A DNA stretch of 64,000 nucleotides, taken from the NCBI RefSeq assembly GCF_001426685.1, contig NZ_LMFB01000005.1, forward strand, positions 1,205 to 65,204. Reading direction: 5' to 3'. The notes under the pieces are model-generated. The model was not told the origin of the DNA, made no database searches, and worked only from the letters and a program-made list of their open reading frames with translations. Source of the stretch: Rhizobium sp. Root483D2. GTDB lineage: Bacteria > Pseudomonadota > Alphaproteobacteria > Rhizobiales > Rhizobiaceae. The stretch's first letter is position 1. Every line of letters begins with the position of its first letter. A program made the translations under genes and the position numbers. Shown piece by piece: positions 8,317-16,474 of the stretch.

Positions 8317-9654
8317 ATGCCACGTTCATATCTGAAATCGGCAGTTGCGGCCGGCGTCGTGACCGGTCTCGCGTCGTTCGGCGCGACGACATCCGCGCAG
8401 GCTGAAGACCTAACTTTGTGCTGGGCGGCATGGGATCCGGCCAATGCGCTGGTATCGCTCAGCAAGGATTTCGAGGCCAAATCGGGCAACACGATGCATT
8501 TCGAATTCGTTCCCTGGCCCAACTTTGCGGACCGCATGCTCAACGAGCTGAATTCGGGCGGCAAGCTTTGCGATCTGATGATCGGCGACAGCCAATGGAT
8601 CGGCGGCGCTGCGGAAAACGGCCAATATGTGAAGCTCAATGATTTCTTCGACAAGGAAGGCATCAAGATGAGCGATTTCATCCCGGCGACCGTTACCGGC
8701 TATTCCGAATGGCCCAAGGGAACGCCAAATTATTGGGCGCTTCCCGCTTTCGGCGATGTCGTCGGCTGGAGCTACCGCAAGGACTGGTTCTCACGGCCCG
8801 AACTCCAGGCCGAGTTCAAGCAAAAATACGGGCATGATCTTGCCGTTCCCAAGACCTTTGAAGAGCTGAAGCATATCGCGGAGTTTTTCCAGGGCCGGGT
8901 GATCGACGGCAAGACGGTCTATGGCGCTGCGATCTATACCGAGCGCGGCTCCGAAGGCATCACCATGGGCGCGATGGACGTGCTGTACAGCTACGGTTTC
9001 GAATATCAGAACCCAGACAAGCCCTATGAGCTTGAAGGATATGTCAATTCCGAGAAGTCGGTGAAGGGCCTGGAATTCTACAAGGAACTCTACAATTGCT
9101 GCGCTCCTCCCGGATCGTCCGATGCCTATATGTCGGAGAATATCGACGCCTATAAATCCGGCCAGGTGGCGCTGCAGATGAACTTCGCCTTCACATGGCC
9201 CGGCATCAATGCCGACCCCAATGTCGGCGGTGACAAGTCCGGCTACTTCCCCAATCCGGCCGGACCGGATGGCAAGCAATTTGCCCAGCTCGGCGGCCAG
9301 GGCATCTCGGTGGTGGCCGTTTCCGAAAAGCAGGATGCAGCGCTTGAGTATATCAAGTGGTTTGCCCAGCCCGACGTGCAAGCCAAGTGGTGGCAGCTGG
9401 GCGGCTACTCCGCTCTTCGCGCCGTGGTCGAGGATCCGGGATTTGCCAAGAGCCAGCCCTATGCCCAGACCTTCCTGGATTCCATGGCCATCGTGAAGGA
9501 TTTCTGGGCAGAGCCGTCCTATGCCTCGCTGCTGCAGGCATCGCAGAAGCGTTTCCATAACTATGTCGTTGCCGGCCAAGGCACCGCCAAGGAAGCACTC
9601 GATGGCCTTGCGGCCGACTGGAAGGCGATCTTCGAAGACGAGGACAAGTATTAG
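8317..9654 (+). CDS. ABC transporter substrate-binding protein, carbohydrate type
   Basis: The 445-residue protein has a signal peptide ending near ATTSAQA|EDL and the architecture of family-1 extracellular solute-binding proteins, with many aromatic residues in the mature part. It is the first gene of the operon, with a strong ribosome site at 8302-8310, as expected for the most abundant component. With two permeases, two ATPases and a dihydroxyacetone-kinase-family enzyme downstream, the ligand is likely a short sugar or polyol. The ligand itself is not readable from sequence. Confidence 0.88.
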   Translation: MPRSYLKSAVAAGVVTGLASFGATTSAQAEDLTLCWAAWDPANALVSLSKDFEAKSGNTMHFEFVPWPNFADRMLNELNSGGKLCDLMIGDSQWIGGAAENGQYVKLNDFFDKEGIKMSDFIPATVTGYSEWPKGTPNYWALPAFGDVVGWSYRKDWFSRPELQAEFKQKYGHDLAVPKTFEELKHIAEFFQGRVIDGKTVYGAAIYTERGSEGITMGAMDVLYSYGFEYQNPDKPYELEGYVNSEKSVKGLEFYKELYNCCAPPGSSDAYMSENIDAYKSGQVALQMNFAFTWPGINADPNVGGDKSGYFPNPAGPDGKQFAQLGGQGISVVAVSEKQDAALEYIKWFAQPDVQAKWWQLGGYSALRAVVEDPGFAKSQPYAQTFLDSMAIVKDFWAEPSYASLLQASQKRFHNYVVAGQGTAKEALDGLAADWKAIFEDEDKY

Positions 9655-9697
9655 GCGCCCGCCGCCTGAGCTTTCTGCGGGTGAGAGTGCCCGCGCA

Positions 9698-9722
9698 GGA
9701 CCGGCTGGTGGCCGGCCGGTCC
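9698..9722 (+). promoter_or_regulatory. intercistronic hairpin after the binding-protein gene
   Basis: GGACCGGC (9698-9705) pairs with GCCGGTCC (9715-9722). No T-run follows. A hairpin here, between a binding-protein gene and its permease genes, typically stabilises the first message or partly terminates, giving excess binding protein over membrane components. Confidence 0.5.
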
Positions 9723-9759
9723 TTGTGAGTGATGCTGCTTCTGATTTGAGGGGAATACC

Positions 9760-10743
9760 ATGCTCGATTCACCGGCCGGCCAGGCTGTGGGCGAAACGCC
9801 GCCCGCTCTGCCCGAAAGCAGTGGCGTGTCCAAACGCAATGGTGTGTCCAAGCGCAACCGGGGGCTCTCGGATAGAGCGATCGCCTGGCTGTTCGTGGCG
9901 CCATCCATTTTCCTGCTGCTCGCCGTCAATATCTTTCCCTTGATCTGGACAGTCCGGCTGAGTTTTACCAATTTCCGCGTCAACCGCCCCAATGCCGAGG
10001 TGCAGTTCGTCGGACTGAAGAATTACATCAGCGTCCTCACTGACGGCGATATCTGGCAGACGATGCAGGCGACAGCGCATTTCCTGATCTGGACGATCGT
10101 CCTGCAGGTCCTGATTGGCTTCGCGCTCGCCTATCTGATCAACAAGAAATTCCGCGGCAACGACCTGTGGACGACGATCATCGTCCTGCCGATGATGCTG
10201 AGCCCTGCCGTCGTCGGAAATTTCTGGACCTTTCTCTACCAGCCGCAAATCGGCCTGTTCAATTACGCGGTCGGCTATCTCACTGGAACCGACCCATCCG
10301 CCTTCTCGATGATCGGCGATGTTGCGCTGGCACCTTGGGCGATCGTCATCGTCGATACCTGGATGTGGACGCCGTTCGTCATGCTGATCTGCCTTGCGGG
10401 CCTGCGCTCCATACCCAGCAGCATCTATGAGGCGGCCGAATGCGACCGCGCCAGCAAATGGCGCCAGTTCTGGACGATCACCATTCCCATGGTGCTGCCG
10501 TTCCTGATGCTGGCCGTGCTGTTCCGGGGGATCGAAAACTTCAAGATGTTCGACCTCGTGGTTCAGCTGACCGGGGGAGGGCCGGGCTCGGTCACGGAAC
10601 TGACCTCCATCAACCTGAAGCGCGAAGCGTTTGAGAAATGGCGCACGGGATATGCGTCGGCCTACGCGGTCATCCTGTTCGTGACCGTCTTCGGCCTCGC
10701 GTCGATCTACGTCAAAGCGCTTAACAAGGTGAAGCAGAGATGA
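9760..10743 (+). CDS. sugar-type ABC permease (MalF-like)
   Basis: The 327-residue inner-membrane permease has six predicted membrane segments, the EAA loop EAAECDRASKWRQFW and the MalF/UgpA-type core. An unusual polar N-terminal extension of about 45 residues precedes the first membrane segment and contains a tandem GVSKRN-GVSKRN repeat. It pairs with the next gene, overlapping it by four bases. ATG 9760 follows GAGGGG. Confidence 0.88.
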   Translation: MLDSPAGQAVGETPPALPESSGVSKRNGVSKRNRGLSDRAIAWLFVAPSIFLLLAVNIFPLIWTVRLSFTNFRVNRPNAEVQFVGLKNYISVLTDGDIWQTMQATAHFLIWTIVLQVLIGFALAYLINKKFRGNDLWTTIIVLPMMLSPAVVGNFWTFLYQPQIGLFNYAVGYLTGTDPSAFSMIGDVALAPWAIVIVDTWMWTPFVMLICLAGLRSIPSSIYEAAECDRASKWRQFWTITIPMVLPFLMLAVLFRGIENFKMFDLVVQLTGGGPGSVTELTSINLKREAFEKWRTGYASAYAVILFVTVFGLASIYVKALNKVKQR

Positions 10744-11681
10744 GCAGCTATTCCGTCACAGAGCCTTCGGCTCGTCAGAAATGGGCTGCCGGAACGCTTG
10801 TCGTCCTCTATGCCCTGATCACCATCCTGCCGCTGCTATGGATCATCGCGACAAGCTTCAAGTCGCCGTCCGACGCCATCGCCTATCCGCCCAAGACCCT
10901 CTTCGAGCCGACCCTTGAAGGCTATGTCAACCTGTTCACCACGAGGACCCGGGCGACCGAACAGGATTTGAAGGAACTCGGCGAGCCCAACACCTGGTAT
11001 GACCGCATCGTGCGCAAGGACGGGTTCATCATTGCCGGCCCGTCGCGCTTCCTGGAGCGGTTCTCCAATTCGATGATCATCGGTTTTGGCTCGACCGTTC
11101 TGTGTATCGTTCTCGGGACGGCCGCAGCCTATGCGTTTTCGCGCTTCAAGGTGCCGCTGAAGGATGATCTGCTCTTCTTCATCCTGTCGACGCGCATGAT
11201 GCCGCCGATCGCGGTCGCCATCCCGATTTTCCTGATGTTCCGGTCTCTCGGGCTGAACGACACGCATGCCGGCATGATCCTGCTCTATACGGCCGTCAAC
11301 CTGTCGCTGGCCGTCTGGCTCTTGAAGGGGTTCATCGACGAAATCCCGATCGAATACGAAGAGGCGGCGCTGATCGATGGCTACACGCGCTTTCAGGCTT
11401 TCTACAAGGTCGTCCTGCCGCAGGCCATGACCGGCATTGCATCGACGGCGATCTTCTGCCTGATCTTTGCCTGGAACGAATATGCCTTTGCCGTTCTCCT
11501 CACATCGGGCACGGCCCAGACCGCACCGCCCTTCATTCCCACCATCATCGGTGTCGGCGGCCAGGATTGGCCGGCTGTGGCGGCCGGTGCGACGCTGTTT
11601 CTCGTGCCCGTCATGATTTTCACGATCGTCCTTCGCAAGCATCTGTTGCGCGGCATCACATTTGGAGCTGTCCGCAAATGA
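10740..11681 (+). CDS. sugar-type ABC permease (MalG-like)
   Basis: The 313-residue partner permease has six membrane segments and the EAA loop EEAALIDGYTRFQAF. A long periplasmic loop follows the first membrane segment (about 45-95). It overlaps both neighbours by the four-base ATGA, which indicates tight coupling and a heterodimeric membrane channel. Confidence 0.88.
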   Translation: MSSYSVTEPSARQKWAAGTLVVLYALITILPLLWIIATSFKSPSDAIAYPPKTLFEPTLEGYVNLFTTRTRATEQDLKELGEPNTWYDRIVRKDGFIIAGPSRFLERFSNSMIIGFGSTVLCIVLGTAAAYAFSRFKVPLKDDLLFFILSTRMMPPIAVAIPIFLMFRSLGLNDTHAGMILLYTAVNLSLAVWLLKGFIDEIPIEYEEAALIDGYTRFQAFYKVVLPQAMTGIASTAIFCLIFAWNEYAFAVLLTSGTAQTAPPFIPTIIGVGGQDWPAVAAGATLFLVPVMIFTIVLRKHLLRGITFGAVRK

Positions 11682-11866
11682 CCGAATTCATCAAGGGTAT
11701 CAGCGGCTTCAAGCGTGGCGCCTGGGAGATGCTTGCGTCGATCCTCATCGCGCTCGGCGTCTTCATGCTGATGCAGCCGTTTTCGCTGTCGCTCTACTCG
11801 GCCTCCTTCATCGTCACCCTGGTGGGCACCGTGATGTTCATCATCGTCAGTCATTTTCCGGAGTAA
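11678..11866 (+). CDS. small membrane protein of the ABC operon (62 residues)
   Basis: Two hydrophobic segments (about 16-33 and 38-58) follow a short charged N-terminus beginning MTEFIKGISGFKRG. The start overlaps the permease stop by ATGA and the stop is two bases before the next ATG, so it is a real operon member. A small membrane protein also occurs in the rhizobial glycerol transporter operon (glpSTPQV), and this could be an accessory subunit. I do not recognise a family. Confidence 0.75.
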   Translation: MTEFIKGISGFKRGAWEMLASILIALGVFMLMQPFSLSLYSASFIVTLVGTVMFIIVSHFPE

Positions 11867-11868
11867 CC

Positions 11869-12966
11869 ATGGCACAGATCAGAATTCAGAATGTGCGCAA
11901 GGAGTTCGGAGCCTTCACGGCCGTCCAGTCCTCCTCGTTTACGGTGGAGGACGGCGAGTTCTTCATGCTTTTGGGGCCGTCCGGCTGCGGCAAGACGACG
12001 ACCTTGCGGATGATGGCGGGCCTCGAACTGCCGACCAGTGGTGAAATCTACATCGATGGCGAGGAAGTCGGCATGAAGCCGGCCAGTCAACGCGACATCG
12101 CCTTTGTCTTCCAGATGTTTGCGCTCTATCCGCATATGAATGTGCGCAGGAATATCTCCTATCCGCTTCTGAGCCAGGGAATGTCCCGCACCGAGGCAAA
12201 AAGCCGTGTGGAAGAGGTCGCGCGTATTCTCAAGATCGAAAGCATTCTGGACCGGCCGGTTGGCGGATTGTCGGGCGGCGACCGGCAGCGTGTTGCGCTT
12301 GGCCGCGCGATCGTGCGCCGTCCCAAGGCCTTTTTCATGGATGAGCCGCTGGGCGCGCTCGATGCGGAGTTTCGCGAGCATATGGCCGAGGAGTTGCGCG
12401 CCCTTCACGACCGTATTGGCGCCACCACGGTTTACGTTACCCATGACCAGCTCGAAGCCATGCAGATGGGCGACAAGATCGTCGTGATGAACCATGGCGT
12501 CGTCGAACAGTTCGGCAAGCCGCAGGATATCTATGATTGGCCGGCAACCAAATTTGTCGCCAAATTCATCGGTTCCCCGGCCATGAATTTCTTCGACTTC
12601 GACGGTATGATCGGCACGGGCAGCGACGCTATCGAGCTCTCCGGACACCGGATCGATATCCCCGTGTCGAGGCAGGGTTTGAGCGGCAAGCTGACCATGG
12701 GCGTGCGGCCCGAACATATCCGCTTTTCCGATGCGTCGGCCTATCGCGGACGGGTGCTTGCCACCGAATATCTCGGCACGACGCAGATCGTCACGATGGC
12801 GACCCCCAACGGGGAGATCAAGGCGCGCACCCCGGCAAGGCAATCGGCAACGGCGGGGGAGATCATTGGTCTCGAATTCGACCGGCAAACCCTCACGGTC
12901 TTTGATGGCGTGAAGGGGCAGGCCTTGCTGTCTGAAGCCAATGAGAGGGTCTTGCGCCATGGTTGA
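11869..12966 (+). CDS. ABC transporter ATPase 1, MalK/UgpC type
   Basis: The 365-residue ATPase has Walker A GPSGCGKTT (36-44), the signature as LSGGDRQR (the usual form is LSGGQQQR), Walker B FFMDEP and a C-terminal OB-like regulatory domain (about 240-365) containing GVRPEHI. The frame is open upstream of ATG 11869, but that ATG directly follows the small membrane gene. A second, different ATPase follows with an 8-base overlap, so the motor is probably a heterodimer. Confidence 0.9.
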   Translation: MAQIRIQNVRKEFGAFTAVQSSSFTVEDGEFFMLLGPSGCGKTTTLRMMAGLELPTSGEIYIDGEEVGMKPASQRDIAFVFQMFALYPHMNVRRNISYPLLSQGMSRTEAKSRVEEVARILKIESILDRPVGGLSGGDRQRVALGRAIVRRPKAFFMDEPLGALDAEFREHMAEELRALHDRIGATTVYVTHDQLEAMQMGDKIVVMNHGVVEQFGKPQDIYDWPATKFVAKFIGSPAMNFFDFDGMIGTGSDAIELSGHRIDIPVSRQGLSGKLTMGVRPEHIRFSDASAYRGRVLATEYLGTTQIVTMATPNGEIKARTPARQSATAGEIIGLEFDRQTLTVFDGVKGQALLSEANERVLRHG

Positions 12967-13954
12967 TGTCGTCCTGGAAAACGTGACAAAGACCTTTGCC
13001 GGCCACGCGGCGCTCAACAGCCTGTCGCTGACGATCCCCGGCGGTTCCTTCGTGGTTCTGCTCGGCCCGACCGGTGCGGGAAAAACCACGACGCTGCGTA
13101 TGGTGTCGGGACTGGACAAGCCCGATAGCGGCAATATCTCTTTCGCCGGCCGTTCCGTTACAAACCTCACACCCGCCGAGCGCAATGTTGCAATGGTATT
13201 TCAGCAATATTCCCTCTACCCACATTTGACCGTTCGGCAGAACCTCGAATTCCCGTTGAAGTCACCGCTTTTGCGGACGCCGAAGGCCGAGATCGAGCGC
13301 AAGGTGAACGCGATTGCGGAGATGCTGCAGATTTCCCATAAGCTCGACAACAAGGCGACCAACCTTTCGGGCGGCGAGATGCAGCGCGTCTCGATCGGCA
13401 GAGCGCTTGTGCGCAATCCGCAGATCTATCTGATGGATGAGCCGCTCTCCTCGCTTGACGCCAAGCTGCGGGCTGACCTGCGCGTCGAGTTGAAGAGCAT
13501 CCAGGCCAATTCCGGCGCCACTCTGCTTTACGTCACCCATGATCAGATCGAGGCGATGACGATGGCGACCCATATCGGCGTTCTCAACGAAGGCAGGCTG
13601 GTCCAGTTCGGATCGCCGCGCGAAATCTACGAGCGTCCGGTGAGCCTCTATACGGCAACACGGCTCGGGCAGCCGCGCATCAATGTGCTCGCCGCCGATA
13701 CGTTCCCCGGCGCACCGCCGGGAGCCGTGAATATCGGCCTGCGGCCGGAGCATATTACGCAAGGCGAAGGTCAGGAGGCGCTGGTCAAACGCGTCGAGCA
13801 TCTTGGCGATCAGACGCGCCTTCACCTGGTCTTCAAGACAAAAGACATCGTCACCGTGACCGAGGCCCACACGCGGCTGAGGAGCGGGGACATCGTCAAA
13901 ATCCAGCCGGACAAGCCGCTCTACTTCGATGCGGACGGCATGCGCTTAAGCTAA
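12959..13954 (+). CDS. ABC transporter ATPase 2, MalK/UgpC type
   Basis: The 331-residue ATPase has Walker A GPTGAGKTT (36-44), signature LSGGEMQR, Walker B YLMDEP and the GLRPEHI motif in a shorter regulatory domain. It is clearly diverged from ATPase 1. Most carbohydrate importers use one ATPase as a homodimer. A heterodimeric pair is known in the R. leguminosarum glycerol system GlpS/GlpT, which is the closest parallel I can name. Confidence 0.9.
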   Translation: MVDVVLENVTKTFAGHAALNSLSLTIPGGSFVVLLGPTGAGKTTTLRMVSGLDKPDSGNISFAGRSVTNLTPAERNVAMVFQQYSLYPHLTVRQNLEFPLKSPLLRTPKAEIERKVNAIAEMLQISHKLDNKATNLSGGEMQRVSIGRALVRNPQIYLMDEPLSSLDAKLRADLRVELKSIQANSGATLLYVTHDQIEAMTMATHIGVLNEGRLVQFGSPREIYERPVSLYTATRLGQPRINVLAADTFPGAPPGAVNIGLRPEHITQGEGQEALVKRVEHLGDQTRLHLVFKTKDIVTVTEAHTRLRSGDIVKIQPDKPLYFDADGMRLS

Positions 13955-13964
13955 GGGAAGAGAT

Positions 13965-15584
13965 ATGGCACAGTTTATCAACACGCGGGAAGACCTGGTC
14001 ACCGAGGCGATTGATGGCCTCCTGGCCGTGAGCGGTGGCGCGCTAGTGCGTCTCGATGGTTACCCGCATATTCGCGTGGTCTTGCGCGGCGATTGGGACA
14101 AATCGCAGGTGGCGCTGGTCTCGGGCGGCGGCTCCGGGCACGAGCCGGCACATGCCGGTTTTGTCGGCAAGGGAATGTTGACAGCCGCCGTCTGCGGCGA
14201 CGTCTTTGCCTCGCCGAGCGTCGATGCGGTTCTCGCCGGAATCCTCGCCGTAACAGGCCCCGCCGGATGCCTTTTGATCGTCAAGAACTATACCGGCGAC
14301 CGGCTGAACTTCGGGCTGGCGGCGGAGCGCGCCCGGGCCTTCGGCCTCAACGTCAATATGGTCATCATCGGCGACGACGTCGCCTTGCCGGATCTGCCGC
14401 AGGCGCGCGGTGTGGCAGGAACGCTCTTCGTCCACAAGATCGCAGGCGCCCTTGCGCAAGGCGGCGCCGATCTTGAAACAGTCACGGCCGCCGCCCGCCG
14501 CGTCATATCCGGGGCAAAGAGCATCGGCATGTCGCTCGACACTTGCACGGTTCCGGGATCACCGAAAGAAGACCGCATTCCCGTTGGCATGGCCGAACTC
14601 GGCCTTGGCATCCACGGCGAAGCCGGTGTGGAACAGATCGCATTCACCGGCGCAAAAAACGCGATGCAGGCCGTGGCGGACAAACTGGCCGCTGCCATCG
14701 ATGAGCGCCCGCATGTTGCGCTGATCAACAATCTCGGCGGCACGTCGGCCCTTGAAATGTCGGTCCTGACCCATGAACTGATTGGCTCATCGATCGGCAG
14801 CCGGATTTCGCATGTTGTTGGGCCGGCACCCATGATGACATCGCTCGACATGCAGGGCTTTTCCATCTCGCTCTATCCGGCCGATGAAGCCGATATCCAG
14901 GCCTTGAGCGCCCCGGTTTCCATTGCGGCCTGGCCGGGACTATCCACTGTCAAACCCATCCGGATCGACGTGCTGCCAGACGGCTTGACGCCGATCACGC
15001 CGCAGCCGTCCAATCACCAGGAGACGCGCGACTTCCTCGTCGATTGCTGCAAGGTCCTGATTGCAGCGGAAGAAGATCTGAATGCGCTGGATGCCAAGTC
15101 GGGTGACGGCGATACGGGATCGACACTTGCAGGCGCTGCACGCGCCCTCATCAATGCGATCGATCGCCTGCCGCTCTCGGACCATACCCAACTCTATCGC
15201 GCCATTGGCCAGGAACTGAACCAGACGATGGGCGGCTCCTCCGGCGTGCTGCTTGCCATCTTCTTTGCGGCGGCCGGAGACGCGGCCTCAAGCGGCCTGC
15301 CGATGGCGGATTCGTTAAAGGCAGGCCTTGCCCGCATGCAGGAAATCGGCGGCGCTGACCTTGGCGACCGGACGATGGTGGATGCGCTGTCACCCGCCCT
15401 CGATGCACTGGAGACGGGTATCAAACCGGCCGCCGCCGCCGCCCGCACTGGCGCAAACCGCACGGCGGGCATGCTCAAGGCAAAAGCCGGCCGTGCCGCC
15501 TATATCAATGCGAAACAGCTGGAAGGCCATATCGATCCGGGTGCCGAGGCAGTGGCACGCCTGTTTGAGCATCTGGCGAGGTGA
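13965..15584 (+). CDS. dihydroxyacetone-kinase-family enzyme (DhaK-DhaL fusion)
   Basis: The 539-residue protein joins a DhaK domain (about 1-330) to a DhaL ATP-binding domain (about 350-539), the ATP-dependent single-chain form. DhaK has GGGSGHEPAHAG and the substrate-binding histidine in GIHGEAG (His217). DhaL has GDGDTGST, MGGSSGV and the metal/nucleotide loop DLGDRTMVDAL. Known members phosphorylate dihydroxyacetone, and relatives phosphorylate erythruloses. It ends the LacI-controlled operon, so it probably phosphorylates the imported compound or its keto product. No dehydrogenase or isomerase is in the operon, which favours direct import of a ketose. Confidence 0.9.
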   Translation: MAQFINTREDLVTEAIDGLLAVSGGALVRLDGYPHIRVVLRGDWDKSQVALVSGGGSGHEPAHAGFVGKGMLTAAVCGDVFASPSVDAVLAGILAVTGPAGCLLIVKNYTGDRLNFGLAAERARAFGLNVNMVIIGDDVALPDLPQARGVAGTLFVHKIAGALAQGGADLETVTAAARRVISGAKSIGMSLDTCTVPGSPKEDRIPVGMAELGLGIHGEAGVEQIAFTGAKNAMQAVADKLAAAIDERPHVALINNLGGTSALEMSVLTHELIGSSIGSRISHVVGPAPMMTSLDMQGFSISLYPADEADIQALSAPVSIAAWPGLSTVKPIRIDVLPDGLTPITPQPSNHQETRDFLVDCCKVLIAAEEDLNALDAKSGDGDTGSTLAGAARALINAIDRLPLSDHTQLYRAIGQELNQTMGGSSGVLLAIFFAAAGDAASSGLPMADSLKAGLARMQEIGGADLGDRTMVDALSPALDALETGIKPAAAAARTGANRTAGMLKAKAGRAAYINAKQLEGHIDPGAEAVARLFEHLAR

Positions 15585-15710
15585 TTTGATCACGCAGGCA
15601 GCGGGGCAGGGCGTGCCGCCGTCAAAGGCGGCGGGCGTTGCTCCCGCAGGCCGTTTATCCGTTCGATGCGTGAGACGATGTGTCCATCCAGAGCACCCTG
15701 GAGGGACCTG

Positions 15711-16319
15711 TCAACAGAAGCCGTTCAGCTTCAGGATCTTGTGCGCCTCGATGGAGGCGCGAAGTTCGTCTTCCGAGGTCCGGTTTCCCTGATTGGCATC
15801 GGGATGATGCATTTTCAGCCGTTCCTTGTAGCGGGTCTTGATCTCCTCGGCTGTCGCATCGTGTGAAAGACCGAGTGTTTCGAACGCCTTGGCTTCGAGA
15901 ACCTTGAGCTTGCGCACCTGGAGATTGGCCTTTTGCGCCTGGCGCTGCGCTGCATTTTTGCGCGCGTTCAATGCTTTTGCCGATCCGGAGCGAACGGTGG
16001 ACGGGATCGGGATTTCGCTCGCCTGGTTGACGCTGGTCCCCCATGTCGGGCGCCCGCCCGTGGTCGCTTCCCGCTGGTAGCGTGCGATGTCGGCGTCAGA
16101 CAGGCCGGTGGCGAAATTATATCCCTTGTTGTATTCCTTCACGTGCTCAAGACAGAACAGCAGATACAGGCCTTCCGCATCCCGCCCGACCGGCGCACGA
16201 TGCGTGCCTTTCTTGTCGCAGCCGTCCCATTGGCATTTCGGGCCGGTGGGCTCGCTGTCGGGCGCCTGCTTTTTACGCGTGGATTTCAGGCCAACGAATA
16301 TTTTCGAATCAAGTGTCAT
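15711..16319 (-). CDS. J-domain protein with N-terminal Cys/His cluster
   Basis: The 202-residue protein has a C-terminal J domain (about 143-200) with the essential HPD at 172-174, so it should stimulate an Hsp70/DnaK. The N-terminal half has Cys29, Cys34, His40, Cys56 and His59 in a pattern that could bind zinc. The J domain is at the end instead of the start and there is no G/F region, so this is a specialised J protein and not DnaJ. ATG 16319 gives the natural N-terminus MTLDSKIF; the frame is open upstream to 16406. Confidence 0.85.
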   Translation of the reverse strand: MTLDSKIFVGLKSTRKKQAPDSEPTGPKCQWDGCDKKGTHRAPVGRDAEGLYLLFCLEHVKEYNKGYNFATGLSDADIARYQREATTGGRPTWGTSVNQASEIPIPSTVRSGSAKALNARKNAAQRQAQKANLQVRKLKVLEAKAFETLGLSHDATAEEIKTRYKERLKMHHPDANQGNRTSEDELRASIEAHKILKLNGFC

Positions 16320-16474
16320 GGGACCTTTATGGAGGCAGAGGCCTCTTCTCGGCAAGAATGGATACGCTGGAAGAGACGCTTTAGCGAGAGCCGCCCTAAC
16401 TTTCAAGCTTCAGGGACGCTTGGAAATCCGCAGATCTGCGCGCTGCAACCATGGGGGAATGTCCCCCGCCTGTT

